The notes under the pieces are model-generated. The model searched no databases. It was given only the letters and a program-made list of their open reading frames with translations, and was not told the DNA's origin. Positions 14,139 through 21,182 of a DNA stretch of 22,713 bases are shown piece after piece. Position numbers and translations under genes: made by a program. This DNA is from a virus: positions 1 through 22,713 of the IMG/VR virus record IMGVR_UViG_3300027749_000499; one strand, 5' to 3'. Within the stretch, counting starts at the first letter, position 1. Each line of letters opens with the position of its first letter.

Positions 14139-16427
14139 ATGTCCCTCACAAAACCAACAGGAGCAATGCTCAACGCTGGCAGTACGTCAGCACCGCAGGC
14201 ACTTGGCGCCGCAGCGGCTGGTACGTCGCAGAGCTACTCCCGCGCTGACCACGTTCACGCCATGCCATCGGCGGGCGACGTTGGCGCGATCCCAACGAGT
14301 CAGCTTTCGTCATTGGCATCACTAACAGGCGGGCACTTGACGACCTCGCAGACGCCTGCACTCGGCGGCGACATAACGCTTGCGGCTGGCGCAGTATCAG
14401 CGCAAGTCGTGGCACTCCAAGGCTCGGCTATCGCAGCGACAACGCCAGCAAGTGGGCAGGTACTCGCATGGAACGGTACGCAATGGGCACCAGCAACGGC
14501 GTCCACGGGCGGCGGCGGTGGGGCAAATGGGCTAACGTATTATTTGAGGCAGGACATAGCCGCAGATGCACCAACGACTAATTTGCCCGGGACGCCCAAG
14601 CAACTGGGGCGCACTGGCTCGGCGTCGGCTACCAGCCTCACAAGTGGCACTCTCACAAGCGGAACATGGACGCTTCTGGGCGGGTACGTCAGCGAGTCAA
14701 CTCCCATTGATCCAGACGTGACGCAGATTCCGGCCGGCCTGTGGGATTTTAACCTGTGGGCTTTAGGCACGGCTAACACGAACTCGCCAACAGTAATCCG
14801 CGCTAAGGTTTACGTGTACAATGGCGCAGATGCTCCGACGTTGATCGGCACCTCTGGCGAGCAGATTATTAACAACGTCTCGGCGCAATTTTCGCTTTCG
14901 GTTTTGATCTCGCAAACGACGATTGCGCTAACGGATCGGATCTACATTGCAATCGAGGTGAAAGCCTCCGCAAACAATCACACAGCGACGCTACAATTTG
15001 GCGATGGTCAGCCCAGTCACGTCCACACTTCACTGCCGCTTGTTGGCGGCACCGGGCTTTGGAAAAACTCCAGCGGGGTTTTGCAGTCGCCTGCAAGCCT
15101 GTTAGTTGACGCTGACGTTGACGCAGCGGCTGGTATTGCGTTGAGCAAAATTGCAGGGGCGGCAAGCACCGCACAGGTTGAGGCAATCACGCCCGCAAGC
15201 ATTGGCGCATTGTCTACCGCTCAAGCTGTAACAATAGCGCAAGGCGGCACTGGCGCGATTGACGCAGGCACTGCGTTGTTAAATCTTGGAGTGCAGCTGC
15301 ATGCTGTTACTGTCCGCGCCTCGAGCAATCAGTCGCCGAGTACGCTTACAGGCCCATACGCAGGCACTTGGACAGGTAATACGCTTACGCTCACAACAGG
15401 CACGACCAGCCTATTAGCATCGGGTATGTGTTTCGGCACCACTGGCTTAACTGGGGTTGCAATTGTTAGCGTACTAAACAGCACGCAGGTAAGTTTATCA
15501 AACTCAACAACGACTCAGGCAACGCCTACAGCTTTAACGGTTTATAACAACACGGCAACGCAGTTTACGCTGGGCGTGACAGGAGTTTACGTCCTTGAAA
15601 ATTACACCGTAAATGCAGGGGACAGTGTGGTTTTTTCCAACCAAACCAGCACACTTATGACTGGGCCATGGGTTTGCACGGTTGCGGGGGCAGTAGGAGT
15701 TGCCCCTGTATTTCAGCGCCCATCTTGGTTTACAGGAACAGCATCCGCAGTTTACCTCAACGTGCTTCGTGGAAGTTCTTCGCAGGGATCTATTTTTGCA
15801 ATTTATCCGCTGACTGCATCAGCGGTTACAGACATCGTTGTTGGGCAGACTCCGTTAAGCTCCTCCTTAATTTTTGGTCGAGGAAATAACGCGGTGTTAG
15901 GTGGCAATACTTTTACGGGAAAAAACACATTTCAAGCAGGATCTACAGGATCAGGCGCAGTGCCTTTTGCTTTTCAAGCCGGTGTTTTAATGACCATACC
16001 GCAGGCACATAGCGTGGAGTGGGATGGGACCAACGAGTACGTTACAACGGGCGCAACATTTGCCGGATCAATTGCCACAACGGTTTTAACCGTAACGGGC
16101 ACGCCAACGGGCGTCATCCAAGTTGGCATGCTTATCAGCGGCACTGGCGTTACCGCAGGCACGACTATCACCGCGCTAGGCACAGGCACGGGCGGCACAG
16201 GAACCTACACAGTTTCAGTGTCGCAAACCGTTACGGCGACAACCATTACCGCTGCAATGCGCTGCATCAAAGCCACATTTATCAACGGCGCGGCTGGCGG
16301 CACAGGCGCAGTGCCCGCAACGGCAACGGCTGTAGGACGCCCAGGGCAAATGGCGTTTGATGCGAGCTTTATGTACATCTGCACGGCCAACAACACTTGG
16401 AAAAAAACGGCACTGATTGCGGTTTAA
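14139..16427 (+). CDS. Large tail fibre / receptor-binding protein
   Basis: A 762-residue multi-domain fibre. From the N-terminus: an '[21 protein letters not shown]' anchor module; an NGTQWAPA module near 108-115; a jelly-roll-like domain at about 130-310 ending '[14 protein letters not shown]'; a fibre repeat '[19 protein letters not shown]' near 370-390; a beta-rich central region; '[14 protein letters not shown]' and '[14 protein letters not shown]' near 590-640; and a final '[28 protein letters not shown]' domain. These modules are widespread in phage fibres. A Gly/Thr-rich cassette interrupts the C-terminal domain. It starts 2 bases after the previous stop and is the largest gene in the window. 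Confidence 0.8.
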   Translation: MSLTKPTGAMLNAGSTSAPQALGAAAAGTSQSYSRADHVHAMPSAGDVGAIPTSQLSSLASLTGGHLTTSQTPALGGDITLAAGAVSAQVVALQGSAIAATTPASGQVLAWNGTQWAPATASTGGGGGANGLTYYLRQDIAADAPTTNLPGTPKQLGRTGSASATSLTSGTLTSGTWTLLGGYVSESTPIDPDVTQIPAGLWDFNLWALGTANTNSPTVIRAKVYVYNGADAPTLIGTSGEQIINNVSAQFSLSVLISQTTIALTDRIYIAIEVKASANNHTATLQFGDGQPSHVHTSLPLVGGTGLWKNSSGVLQSPASLLVDADVDAAAGIALSKIAGAASTAQVEAITPASIGALSTAQAVTIAQGGTGAIDAGTALLNLGVQLHAVTVRASSNQSPSTLTGPYAGTWTGNTLTLTTGTTSLLASGMCFGTTGLTGVAIVSVLNSTQVSLSNSTTTQATPTALTVYNNTATQFTLGVTGVYVLENYTVNAGDSVVFSNQTSTLMTGPWVCTVAGAVGVAPVFQRPSWFTGTASAVYLNVLRGSSSQGSIFAIYPLTASAVTDIVVGQTPLSSSLIFGRGNNAVLGGNTFTGKNTFQAGSTGSGAVPFAFQAGVLMTIPQAHSVEWDGTNEYVTTGATFAGSIATTVLTVTGTPTGVIQVGMLISGTGVTAGTTITALGTGTGGTGTYTVSVSQTVTATTITAAMRCIKATFINGAAGGTGAVPATATAVGRPGQMAFDASFMYICTANNTWKKTALIAV

Positions 16428-16431
16428 TTTT

Positions 16432-16626
16432 ATGAAAACACTACTCGCACGCTTACAAGAACCATCGACTTACGCCGGACTAGCTGCACTGCTCGGACTC
16501 GTTGGCGTTAACATGCCAGACGCCAAGTTTCAGGCGATAACGCACGCGGTGGCGGCTATTGCAGGCGCGTTAGCAATCTTCCTTGGCGAGAACAATGTTC
16601 CTCCTGCTCCTCCAGTCGCTCAGTAG
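16432..16626 (+). CDS. Holin-like small membrane protein
   Basis: A 64-residue protein. I start it at ATG 16432, 4 bases after the fibre stop; an upstream in-frame codon at 16417 would overlap the fibre gene. It has two hydrophobic segments (about 14-27, YAGLAALLGLVGVN, and about 36-51, ITHAVAAIAGALAIFL), a short basic N-terminus and a Pro-rich tail. This is the size and topology of small class II-type holins that trigger lysis by opening the inner membrane. It heads the cassette with the spanins and endolysin. Holins are too variable for a sequence-only proof. Confidence 0.6.
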   Translation: MKTLLARLQEPSTYAGLAALLGLVGVNMPDAKFQAITHAVAAIAGALAIFLGENNVPPAPPVAQ

Positions 16627-16852
16627 TTGGTTGCAGTTGCGCGTAATCTCAGCGCACTGGGAACTTACGCGACGGATTGAAACGTACTGCGATGAAACCG
16701 AAAACGCTATTCTTACCGCTCGGGCTGCTGGCAACGACGCTCTTGCTGATCGGCTGCGCGACCGTTTCACGCGCGCCGCAGGGATCGCTTTACCCGCCCT
16801 CGGGGGTTCTGCATCTGCAACAGGGGCAGACATACCAAGCGGCGGGCGTTGA
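16595..16852 (+). CDS. Putative inner-membrane spanin (Rz-like), overlapping the o-spanin
   Basis: An 85-residue protein starting inside the holin-like gene (ATG 16595). Residues 1-20 (MFLLLLQSLSSWLQLRVISA) can act as a signal anchor. The following segment is a charged helix (ELTRRIETYCDETENAILTARAAG, ADRLRDRFTRAAG), fitting the periplasmic coiled coil of an i-spanin. A lipoprotein gene lies nested in the +1 frame, the classic Rz/Rz1 arrangement. The overlap geometry is the main evidence. It is shorter than lambda Rz (153 residues), so the reach across the periplasm may differ. An alternative is a shadow frame of the lipoprotein gene. Confidence 0.55.
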   Translation: MFLLLLQSLSSWLQLRVISAHWELTRRIETYCDETENAILTARAAGNDALADRLRDRFTRAAGIALPALGGSASATGADIPSGGR

Positions 16853-16940
16853 GACGTGGCATTCGGGGGCTCGTTATCAGGCGCTTGAGTTGCAGCTACT
16901 CGACGCAGTTTCTGCCATGAAACATTTACAAAACCAATGA
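16692..16940 (+). CDS. Putative outer-membrane spanin lipoprotein (Rz1-like)
   Basis: An 82-residue protein with a clear lipoprotein signal: basic start (MKPK), hydrophobic core (LFLPLGLLATTLLLI) and lipobox L-I-G-C with Cys22 as the lipidation site. The mature part starts ATVSRAPQGSLYPPSG and is Pro/Gln-rich at first, like Rz1 proteins, then helical. I choose ATG 16692 over the TTG at 16677. It would sit in the outer membrane and pair with the i-spanin encoded in the overlapping frame to fuse the membranes in the last lysis step. It is the best evidence in this window for a Gram-negative host. Its TGA overlaps the next ATG. Confidence 0.7.
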   Translation: MKPKTLFLPLGLLATTLLLIGCATVSRAPQGSLYPPSGVLHLQQGQTYQAAGVETWHSGARYQALELQLLDAVSAMKHLQNQ

Positions 16941-17098
16941 GTAGGCACATTGACGACATCTTGTCGGTTGGCTATGTAAATAGCGTAGCAGTCGCAATTT
17001 CCGTGAGCGAGTTTGAAACAGGATTGCGCATTTGCTCGCTGGCATTGGCCATAAGCTACACGGCTTACAAGTTTTATAAAGCATTACAGGCAAAATGA
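16937..17098 (+). CDS. Small single-span membrane protein in the lysis cassette
   Basis: A 53-residue protein with ATGA overlap at both ends (16937-16940 and 17095-17098). It begins with a short polar helix (MSRHIDDILSVGYVNSVAVAIS), has a Glu-containing turn, then one hydrophobic segment at about 30-48 (LRICSLALAISYTAYKFY) and a basic end. It may be a holin partner, an antiholin or a small structural protein. The tight coupling on both sides and the membrane segment support a real gene. Confidence 0.6.
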   Translation: MSRHIDDILSVGYVNSVAVAISVSEFETGLRICSLALAISYTAYKFYKALQAK

Positions 17099-17319
17099 TT
17101 GCACCACTTCCTAGCGAGTCTGAAGAAGATTTCCTTGGCCGAGTTGCGCAGGCTCTTAGCGAGCATTTTGAGGTTGTGCAAATTTTTGCGCAAACAACAA
17201 CATCAGATCACACGGACGTTTTCAACGTAGGCTATGGCAACGTTTTAGCTCGGCAGAAACAGTTGGAAAACTGGCTGGAGATGATGGCCGGTAGCGATGA
17301 GGAGGACGATGATGAATAG
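17095..17319 (+). CDS. Small acidic unknown protein before endolysin
   Basis: A 74-residue soluble protein with an acidic end (GSDEEDDDE). It has an amphipathic helix (SEEDFLGRVAQALSEHFEVVQIFAQ) followed by a shorter helix (QKQLENWLEMM). It is not a recognised family; neighbours suggest a lysis-module accessory protein. The codons for its acidic tail also create an AGGAGG site that would serve the next gene. The overlap with the endolysin is 8 bases. Confidence 0.55.
   Translation: MIAPLPSESEEDFLGRVAQALSEHFEVVQIFAQTTTSDHTDVFNVGYGNVLARQKQLENWLEMMAGSDEEDDDE
17300..17305 (+). promoter_or_regulatory. Strong Shine-Dalgarno site for the endolysin
   Basis: AGGAGG lies 6 bases before ATG 17312 (and 3 before ATG 17309), inside the acidic tail of the previous gene. 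It supports a start at 17312. It is one of few strong sites in the window, so its presence here may be meaningful; it could also be a by-product of Glu/Asp codons. Confidence 0.5.
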
Positions 17320-17836
17320 CCTTGCACTCAAATTTGTTTTATCGCAAGAGGGCGGCTATTCCAACGACCCCGCAGACAGCGGTGGCGCAACTAATTTTGG
17401 GATTACTCACGCCGAGTACGATGCCGACCGCATAGAGCGTGGGTTGCCAACTCAGTCCGTAAAACTCATTACCGCCGAGGAAGTGCGCTCAATTTACGAA
17501 CGCAAATATTGGCAGGCCGGAAAATGTGGGCAACTGCCTGCACCGATAGACTTAGTCCATTTTGATGGCTGCGTAAACATTGGCGTGGGAGGGGCAACCA
17601 GGCTGCTGCAAAAAGCGGTGGGCTCGAAAGTCGACGGGGGCTTTGGGCCGCAGACATTGAAGGACGTTGAGCACGCACTTAATGACAACGACTCGCTTGC
17701 CATTGCGCTAAATATCATTGATTTGCGCCGTGAATACTACCGCCGGATTGTTGACCGTAACGCAACTCAGGGCGTGTTTCTTAAAGGTTGGCTAAACCGC
17801 TGCAACGCTCTTCAGCTAGCCGTCACGCATGGCTAA
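17312..17836 (+). CDS. Endolysin, GH108 N-acetylmuramidase
   Basis: A 174-residue peptidoglycan hydrolase. The diagnostic GH108 signature 'QEGGYSNDPADSGGATNFGIT' lies near the N-terminus, with the likely catalytic Glu13 in E-G-G-Y. The middle helices (VRSIYERKYWQAGKCGQL, then LVHFDGCVNIG) and the C-terminal 'VDGGFGPQTL' peptidoglycan-binding-like motif complete the family pattern. The usual length is about 170-180, so this is full length. I chose ATG 17312 because it follows a strong Shine-Dalgarno site at 6 bases. It cleaves the glycan strand at the end of infection, with the holin and spanins upstream. There is no signal peptide, so export relies on the holin. Confidence 0.9.
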   Translation: MNSLALKFVLSQEGGYSNDPADSGGATNFGITHAEYDADRIERGLPTQSVKLITAEEVRSIYERKYWQAGKCGQLPAPIDLVHFDGCVNIGVGGATRLLQKAVGSKVDGGFGPQTLKDVEHALNDNDSLAIALNIIDLRREYYRRIVDRNATQGVFLKGWLNRCNALQLAVTHG

Positions 17837-18575
17837 CGTCGTTCGCAAATGGAAACGCTGGATGGCTGTTGGATGCTCGCACGGGCACCTGGCAGATCAG
17901 GCGTTATTGAGGCAGGTGCTGGCGTTTAAGGAGCGGTTTCAACCGTCGCTCACAATCCACCTGGGCGACGCTATAGACCTCGCATGTCTGCGCGGAGGCT
18001 CGGCCGGCACTGCTGATGAGGCTTGCAACCCCGAGGGCGACCTAAACGATGGACTAGCATTCCTCTCGCAGCTCCAGCCGCATGTGTATTTGCTCGGAAA
18101 CCACGAGGCTCGACTCCGCCATCTCATGGAGTCGCCTAAGGCTATCGTTTCGGCGCTTGCGTGCAGGGTTTACCAACAGATTCAAGACCGCGCTAAAGAG
18201 CTCAAGTGCAAGGTGATAGATTACGACTTTCAGCACGGATGGTATCCATTTGGCGACGCATTGGCCGGACATGGCTACATGATCAACGAGGCCGCCGTGC
18301 GCGACCACGCAGAAGCCATTTGCACGGGTAGTCACAATAAAGTGATTCTGGCTCACCTGCATCGAGTTACGCAGGCTGAGGGGCGCAATCGAGCGCATCC
18401 AACGGGCTACTGCGTGGGGTGGCTGGGTGACAAGGCACTAGCCACATACAGTGCTCAGAGACGCGCAACTACCTCATGGTCAAGGGGGTTTGCTTGGGGA
18501 GAATTTACCGATAACGAAACACAAGTATGGCTGGCAAAAGAGACAAAATCACAGACGTTCCGACTCCCTCTGTAA
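17829..18575 (+). CDS. Calcineurin-like metallophosphoesterase-family protein, first motif altered
   Basis: A 248-residue protein with the motif order of metallophosphoesterases: C16-S17-H18 at the position of the usual D-x-H, GDAID (46-50), GNHE (90-93), GHG (147-149) and AHLH (175-178; usually GHxH). The metal-binding Asp of the first motif is replaced by Cys, a departure from the standard two-metal site; the other motifs are kept. Such proteins occur in phages and are proposed to act on nucleic acid or nucleotide phosphates; the substrate here is unknown. It overlaps the endolysin by 8 bases and is downstream of the lysis genes. Confidence 0.75.
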   Translation: MANVVRKWKRWMAVGCSHGHLADQALLRQVLAFKERFQPSLTIHLGDAIDLACLRGGSAGTADEACNPEGDLNDGLAFLSQLQPHVYLLGNHEARLRHLMESPKAIVSALACRVYQQIQDRAKELKCKVIDYDFQHGWYPFGDALAGHGYMINEAAVRDHAEAICTGSHNKVILAHLHRVTQAEGRNRAHPTGYCVGWLGDKALATYSAQRRATTSWSRGFAWGEFTDNETQVWLAKETKSQTFRLPL

Positions 18576-18793
18576 ACTGGCTTGCCGCTCTCGCCGAGGA
18601 ACTTAACGCAAGCTTTCCTCCTGAGGGCGAAGGCTGGGCTACTATGTCCCAAATCGCTGAGGCTACAGGGCGCGATCACCAATGCATTCGGGTTTTGTTA
18701 AAGCGCAAAAACGCGGAAGTGCGTAAATTTAAGACACTAAAGTCTGATGGGAAAGTAATCATTACGCCTCACTATCGGCTTCCATCCGAGTAA
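18527..18793 (+). CDS. Small HTH-like protein
   Basis: An 88-residue protein, starting at ATG 18527, which overlaps the metallophosphoesterase by 49 bases in another frame. The central part, MSQIAEATGRDHQCIRVLLKRKN (about 40-62), reads as a helix-turn-helix, with 'AEATGRD' as the first helix and turn and 'IRVLLKR' as recognition helix. It is followed by a basic segment and a beta-like end (KVIITPHYRL), as in small winged-helix proteins. It may bind DNA, but the target is unknown. The long overlap makes the exact start less certain. Confidence 0.55.
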   Translation: MAGKRDKITDVPTPSVNWLAALAEELNASFPPEGEGWATMSQIAEATGRDHQCIRVLLKRKNAEVRKFKTLKSDGKVIITPHYRLPSE

Positions 18794-18794
18794 A

Positions 18795-18841
18795 ATAAGG
18801 CTTTTCAGTGCCTGTGGTCTGGGGTTTAGTTGCCGCCTTAT
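18795..18841 (+). promoter_or_regulatory. Inverted repeat around the start of the zinc-ribbon gene
   Basis: ATAAGGC at 18795-18801 is the exact reverse complement of GCCTTAT at 18835-18841. The second arm overlaps the start codon (ATG at 18840-18842). In RNA a 7-bp stem with a 33-base loop could hide the start. No further pairing extends the arms. It may be chance in a 46-base intergenic stretch. Confidence 0.3.
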
Positions 18842-19292
18842 GCTCAAAATGAACGGCACCGAACTGCACTGGACCCCGCGCAACTACAACAACGGGCCGA
18901 CCTGTCAAACGCTTAATTACAAGGCACTTGGGGACATAGTGCTGCGGGCAATTGCTGACGGCAGAATTACAAGGCCGACGGGCACGTCGCAGTTGAGCGT
19001 TGTAAAACCGCTAAAAAGCTCAACGTGCGCAGTTTGCGGGCTGGAATTTGAACAGGAATCAACGGCTAAACGCATCACCTGCGGGGTGGAGTGTCACGGG
19101 GTGATGATTCAACGTAACTTCCTAACCCGCAAAAAACTAGCGTTCGCCTGCGAGGAATGTGCAACTCCATTTGAGTCCGTCAAAAAAGACGCACGGTTTT
19201 GTTCGACTCCGTGCAACAATAAGGCCGCAAAACGTAAACAGAACGCGCGTAAATGCGCGGAACGCAGTGACTTAGCAGGGGTGCAAAAATAA
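18840..19292 (+). CDS. Protein with two tandem zinc ribbons
   Basis: A 150-residue protein. The second half carries two complete Cys4 sites: C63, C66, C81, C85 (C-x2-C-x14-C-x3-C) and C104, C107, C121, C125 (C-x2-C-x13-C-x3-C). A basic tail follows (AAKRKQNARKCAERS). The first half holds a short domain with 'LGDIVLRAIADGRI', which may be helical. Tandem treble-clef-like ribbons of this kind are common in phage DNA-binding or HNH-related proteins, but no HNH catalytic His-Asn-His is present. A role in DNA or RNA binding is likely; nothing more can be said. It starts 46 bases after the preceding stop. Confidence 0.65.
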   Translation: MLKMNGTELHWTPRNYNNGPTCQTLNYKALGDIVLRAIADGRITRPTGTSQLSVVKPLKSSTCAVCGLEFEQESTAKRITCGVECHGVMIQRNFLTRKKLAFACEECATPFESVKKDARFCSTPCNNKAAKRKQNARKCAERSDLAGVQK

Positions 19293-19305
19293 TTGAAAAA
19301 AAGTG

Positions 19306-19320
19306 TTTACGCCGCGTAAA
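19306..19320 (+). promoter_or_regulatory. 15-base palindrome, candidate operator
   Basis: TTTACGCCGCGTAAA: 7-base arms TTTACGC and GCGTAAA around one central C. It lies in the 85-base intergenic stretch before the 19378 gene. Similar GCGTAAA and ACGTAAA elements occur just upstream (near 19233 and 19246). No convincing -35/-10 pair or U-rich tail is seen, so operator is preferred over terminator, with low confidence. Confidence 0.3.
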
Positions 19321-19377
19321 ACGTCGGCTAGGTTAAAAAGCGTCAGACGAAACCTAAAACAACCAAACAAAAAAACA

Positions 19378-20352
19378 ATGACAACCCCAACAAAATTTTG
19401 TGAAATCATCGCAGCCTCCAAACTGGAGGCTCACGCCTCCAAAAACTCACCCACCAGCGAGTTTGCCCGCCTCCTCATCAAAGAGGCGGCGATGAGGGCC
19501 AGAAATGGCCAAGAAGCCAGCGCATTTGAGTGCGCAGTGTCTGACGGTATTGACGGCGAAATTTACGCCGGACAAGGAAAAACGGAAAAAATGCGAGAGT
19601 TTTCCCGCCAGTGTCAGCTTGGGTTTCAACGTCCGCTGACTGCGGAAGAAATTGGTTCTGAGAAAAAGGCTGACGCAGATCGGCTCGCGTGGTTTGCGGA
19701 GATGGCCGCGCAGGCGGCTGCTTACGATAAGGCGGTTGCGTCAACGCAACTGGCCGTCGGGCTGTCATATGACGCTCAGAAGGCGTTGGTTGACATCGTC
19801 GGCTCCGCGCATTTTCAGCGCAACAACTCGGTGGACAGCCGAGAAATCAAACTTGGCAGCGTCAAAATCCTGCGAGAAGAATCCGCAGGCTACGACGCTC
19901 TGATGGACAATGGGCGCGGCAATAGCGGGAGTTTCACAGTCTACCGCTGGGTGGACTGGGCGCCCGCTCGGGAAATTACGTTTGATGACATCGAGCAGGC
20001 CGAACGGCAGGTCGCTGGCGTTGAGGTTATCAACCTGACGCCTCACCCGCTCACCATTGAGCGGGTTGACGGCACGGTTGCGACAATTCCCGCAACGGGC
20101 GTCGTTGCTCGGCTGGCAGTGACTCGGGAGGCGCGGCCCGCTGTGAAAACGACGGTGGGCGAGTTTGCCGTAACGACTCCTAAATTGGGCGCAATTGAGG
20201 GTCTGCCAGATCCGCAGGTGGGCAAAATCTACGTTGTGTCGGCGTTGGTGGCCGATGCGGCAAAACGCCCTGACGTATTCAGTCCCGGCGAGCTTCTCCG
20301 CGATGCGGAGGGAAAAATTATTGGGGCTCGTGGATTGGGTGCTTACGTCTAG
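19378..20352 (+). CDS. Two-part unknown protein with a conserved 'LTPH...GLP' C-terminal domain
   Basis: A 324-residue protein from ATG 19378; an upstream GTG at 19303 is in frame but would run through the palindrome. The N-terminal part (1-210) is helical and Ala/Glu-rich with no recognised motif. The C-terminal part (about 215-324) shows VINLTPHPLTI, IPATGVVARL, EGLPDPQVGKIYVVSALVADAAKRPDVFSPGELLRD and GKIIGARGLGAYV split over several strands. This 'NLTPH...GLP...P...RD..G.I.G.RG' pattern occurs in many small phage and plasmid proteins, usually as a stand-alone protein of about 100 residues; its function is unknown. The fusion to an N-terminal partner is the notable point. Confidence 0.65.
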   Translation: MTTPTKFCEIIAASKLEAHASKNSPTSEFARLLIKEAAMRARNGQEASAFECAVSDGIDGEIYAGQGKTEKMREFSRQCQLGFQRPLTAEEIGSEKKADADRLAWFAEMAAQAAAYDKAVASTQLAVGLSYDAQKALVDIVGSAHFQRNNSVDSREIKLGSVKILREESAGYDALMDNGRGNSGSFTVYRWVDWAPAREITFDDIEQAERQVAGVEVINLTPHPLTIERVDGTVATIPATGVVARLAVTREARPAVKTTVGEFAVTTPKLGAIEGLPDPQVGKIYVVSALVADAAKRPDVFSPGELLRDAEGKIIGARGLGAYV

Positions 20353-20387
20353 CCTTTAGGCCGAAACGCCCACAGGAACGTCTATCT

Positions 20388-20642
20388 ATGAAAATCCAAA
20401 CTCTCCTCCCCTACGTTCGGGACACCCGCAACTACGGGCATACCTACGTCCACGCAGCAGTCCGCAAAGCCATATTCGGCTGGCAAGGCGTTGAAGGCAC
20501 GCTCAACGGCGAGCGTGTTGTTGCCGCATTTGGCGGCTATGGCAGGTCACTCCAATTTGGCGGGCACAAATACAAAGCATCGCTTCGCTACGTTGCCAGC
20601 GGCAAGCCTGTCCCTTCCAAGTTTATCAGTTCCATCCTCTAG
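20388..20642 (+). CDS. Small unknown protein
   Basis: An 84-residue basic protein that I do not recognise. It has an N-terminal stretch of charged residues and Tyr (YVRDTRNYGHTYVHAAVRKAIFGW), a Gly/Phe/Tyr segment (AAFGGYGRSLQFGGHKYKASLRYV) and a short end. It could be a small nucleic-acid-binding protein, but no motif supports that. It is preceded by a 35-base gap without a clear Shine-Dalgarno site, and followed 5 bases later by the next start. Confidence 0.5.
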   Translation: MKIQTLLPYVRDTRNYGHTYVHAAVRKAIFGWQGVEGTLNGERVVAAFGGYGRSLQFGGHKYKASLRYVASGKPVPSKFISSIL

Positions 20643-20647
20643 TTTTA

Positions 20648-20794
20648 ATGAAAACTTACAAAGTATTCTACAACGACAAGCTGGTGGCGGTGATTACCGC
20701 GCTTTGCTCGGATTTTGCCCGCCTTTCATTCGTGGAAAGCAACCCGAGCAAAATTCAGTTGGCAAACGTAAAAGCAGTGGAGGTGGCCGAATGA
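20648..20794 (+). CDS. Very small unknown protein
   Basis: A 48-residue protein starting at ATG 20648: MKTYKVFYNDKLVAVITALC and so on, ending KAVEVAE. It has a beta-beta-alpha-beta-like pattern, similar to tiny phage accessory proteins. It begins 5 bases after the preceding stop and overlaps the next ATG by ATGA, which is the main support for it being real. No function can be given. Confidence 0.5.
   Translation: MKTYKVFYNDKLVAVITALCSDFARLSFVESNPSKIQLANVKAVEVAE
20779..20783 (+). promoter_or_regulatory. Shine-Dalgarno site for the 20791 gene
   Basis: GGAGG, 7 bases before ATG 20791. It decides the start of that gene against the longer upstream reading. With the site before the endolysin it shows that the right part of the window does use Shine-Dalgarno sites, unlike the structural genes. 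Confidence 0.5.
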
Positions 20795-20970
20795 ACACCC
20801 GACGCCACACACTCCCAATCGGCTGGGCCTGCATGGGCCTAGCATTTGCCGACCTGCTTGGCATCCACGCTCACCAAGGGCAGCCAGAGGCGGCTATACT
20901 TCTCTGCCCGCTCATTGGCGCGGTCCTTGTCGCCATCGCTGCCGCTAAACGAGCGAGGTACCTAGCATGA
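20791..20970 (+). CDS. Small two-span membrane protein
   Basis: A 59-residue protein from ATG 20791. It has two hydrophobic segments, about 11-26 (GWACMGLAFADLLGIH) and 33-51 (EAAILLCPLIGAVLVAIAA), with a basic end (KRARYLA), so both termini are probably cytoplasmic. It has no lysis motif. It may be a small inner-membrane accessory protein. The start is supported by GGAGG 7 bases upstream and ATGA overlaps with both neighbours. Confidence 0.55.
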   Translation: MNTRRHTLPIGWACMGLAFADLLGIHAHQGQPEAAILLCPLIGAVLVAIAAAKRARYLA

Positions 20971-21182
20971 CACACCAACAGATCGACCGAATGCACGAGC
21001 AGGTGCGGACACTAAAAATTGAGCGAGATACTGCCAGAGGGCACGCTGTCAACCTCCAAGACCAACTCGAAACACTCAAGGCTCGGCTATCAAGCCAAGC
21101 ACGCAAAAACGCCAGTAAACGCAATGGCCTCAAAGGAGGCCGACCTAAGAAAAAAACCAATGACAACACCAAGACACTCTAG
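20967..21182 (+). CDS. Small coiled-coil protein with basic AT-hook-like tail
   Basis: A 71-residue protein. Residues 5-45 form a probable coiled coil (DRMHEQVRTLKIERDTARGH, LQDQLETLKARLSSQ). The tail is Lys/Arg-rich with GGRPKKKT at about 57-64, resembling the G-R-P core of an AT-hook. It could dimerise and bind DNA. A GAGG lies 8 bases before the start. Its end overlaps the next gene by 23 bases. No family is recognised. Confidence 0.55.
   Translation: MTHQQIDRMHEQVRTLKIERDTARGHAVNLQDQLETLKARLSSQARKNASKRNGLKGGRPKKKTNDNTKTL

Noticed and set aside
16019-16360. 113-residue + frame within the large fibre
   Set aside because: His/Arg-rich shadow of the repeat-like Gly/Thr codons; no motifs and lies fully inside the fibre gene.
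19414-19430. GCCTCCA/TGGAGGC hairpin
   Set aside because: It is inside the 19378 coding sequence with a 3-base loop and no U tail, so not a terminator; probably chance in Ala/Ser/Leu/Glu codons.
20491-20790. Longer upstream reading of the 20791 gene from a TTG
   Set aside because: It overlaps two small genes and has no Shine-Dalgarno site, whereas ATG 20791 has GGAGG at 7 bases.
21019-21159. N-terminal extension of the nuclease
   Set aside because: It covers the coiled-coil gene in another frame; the ATG at 21160 begins the recognisable protein.
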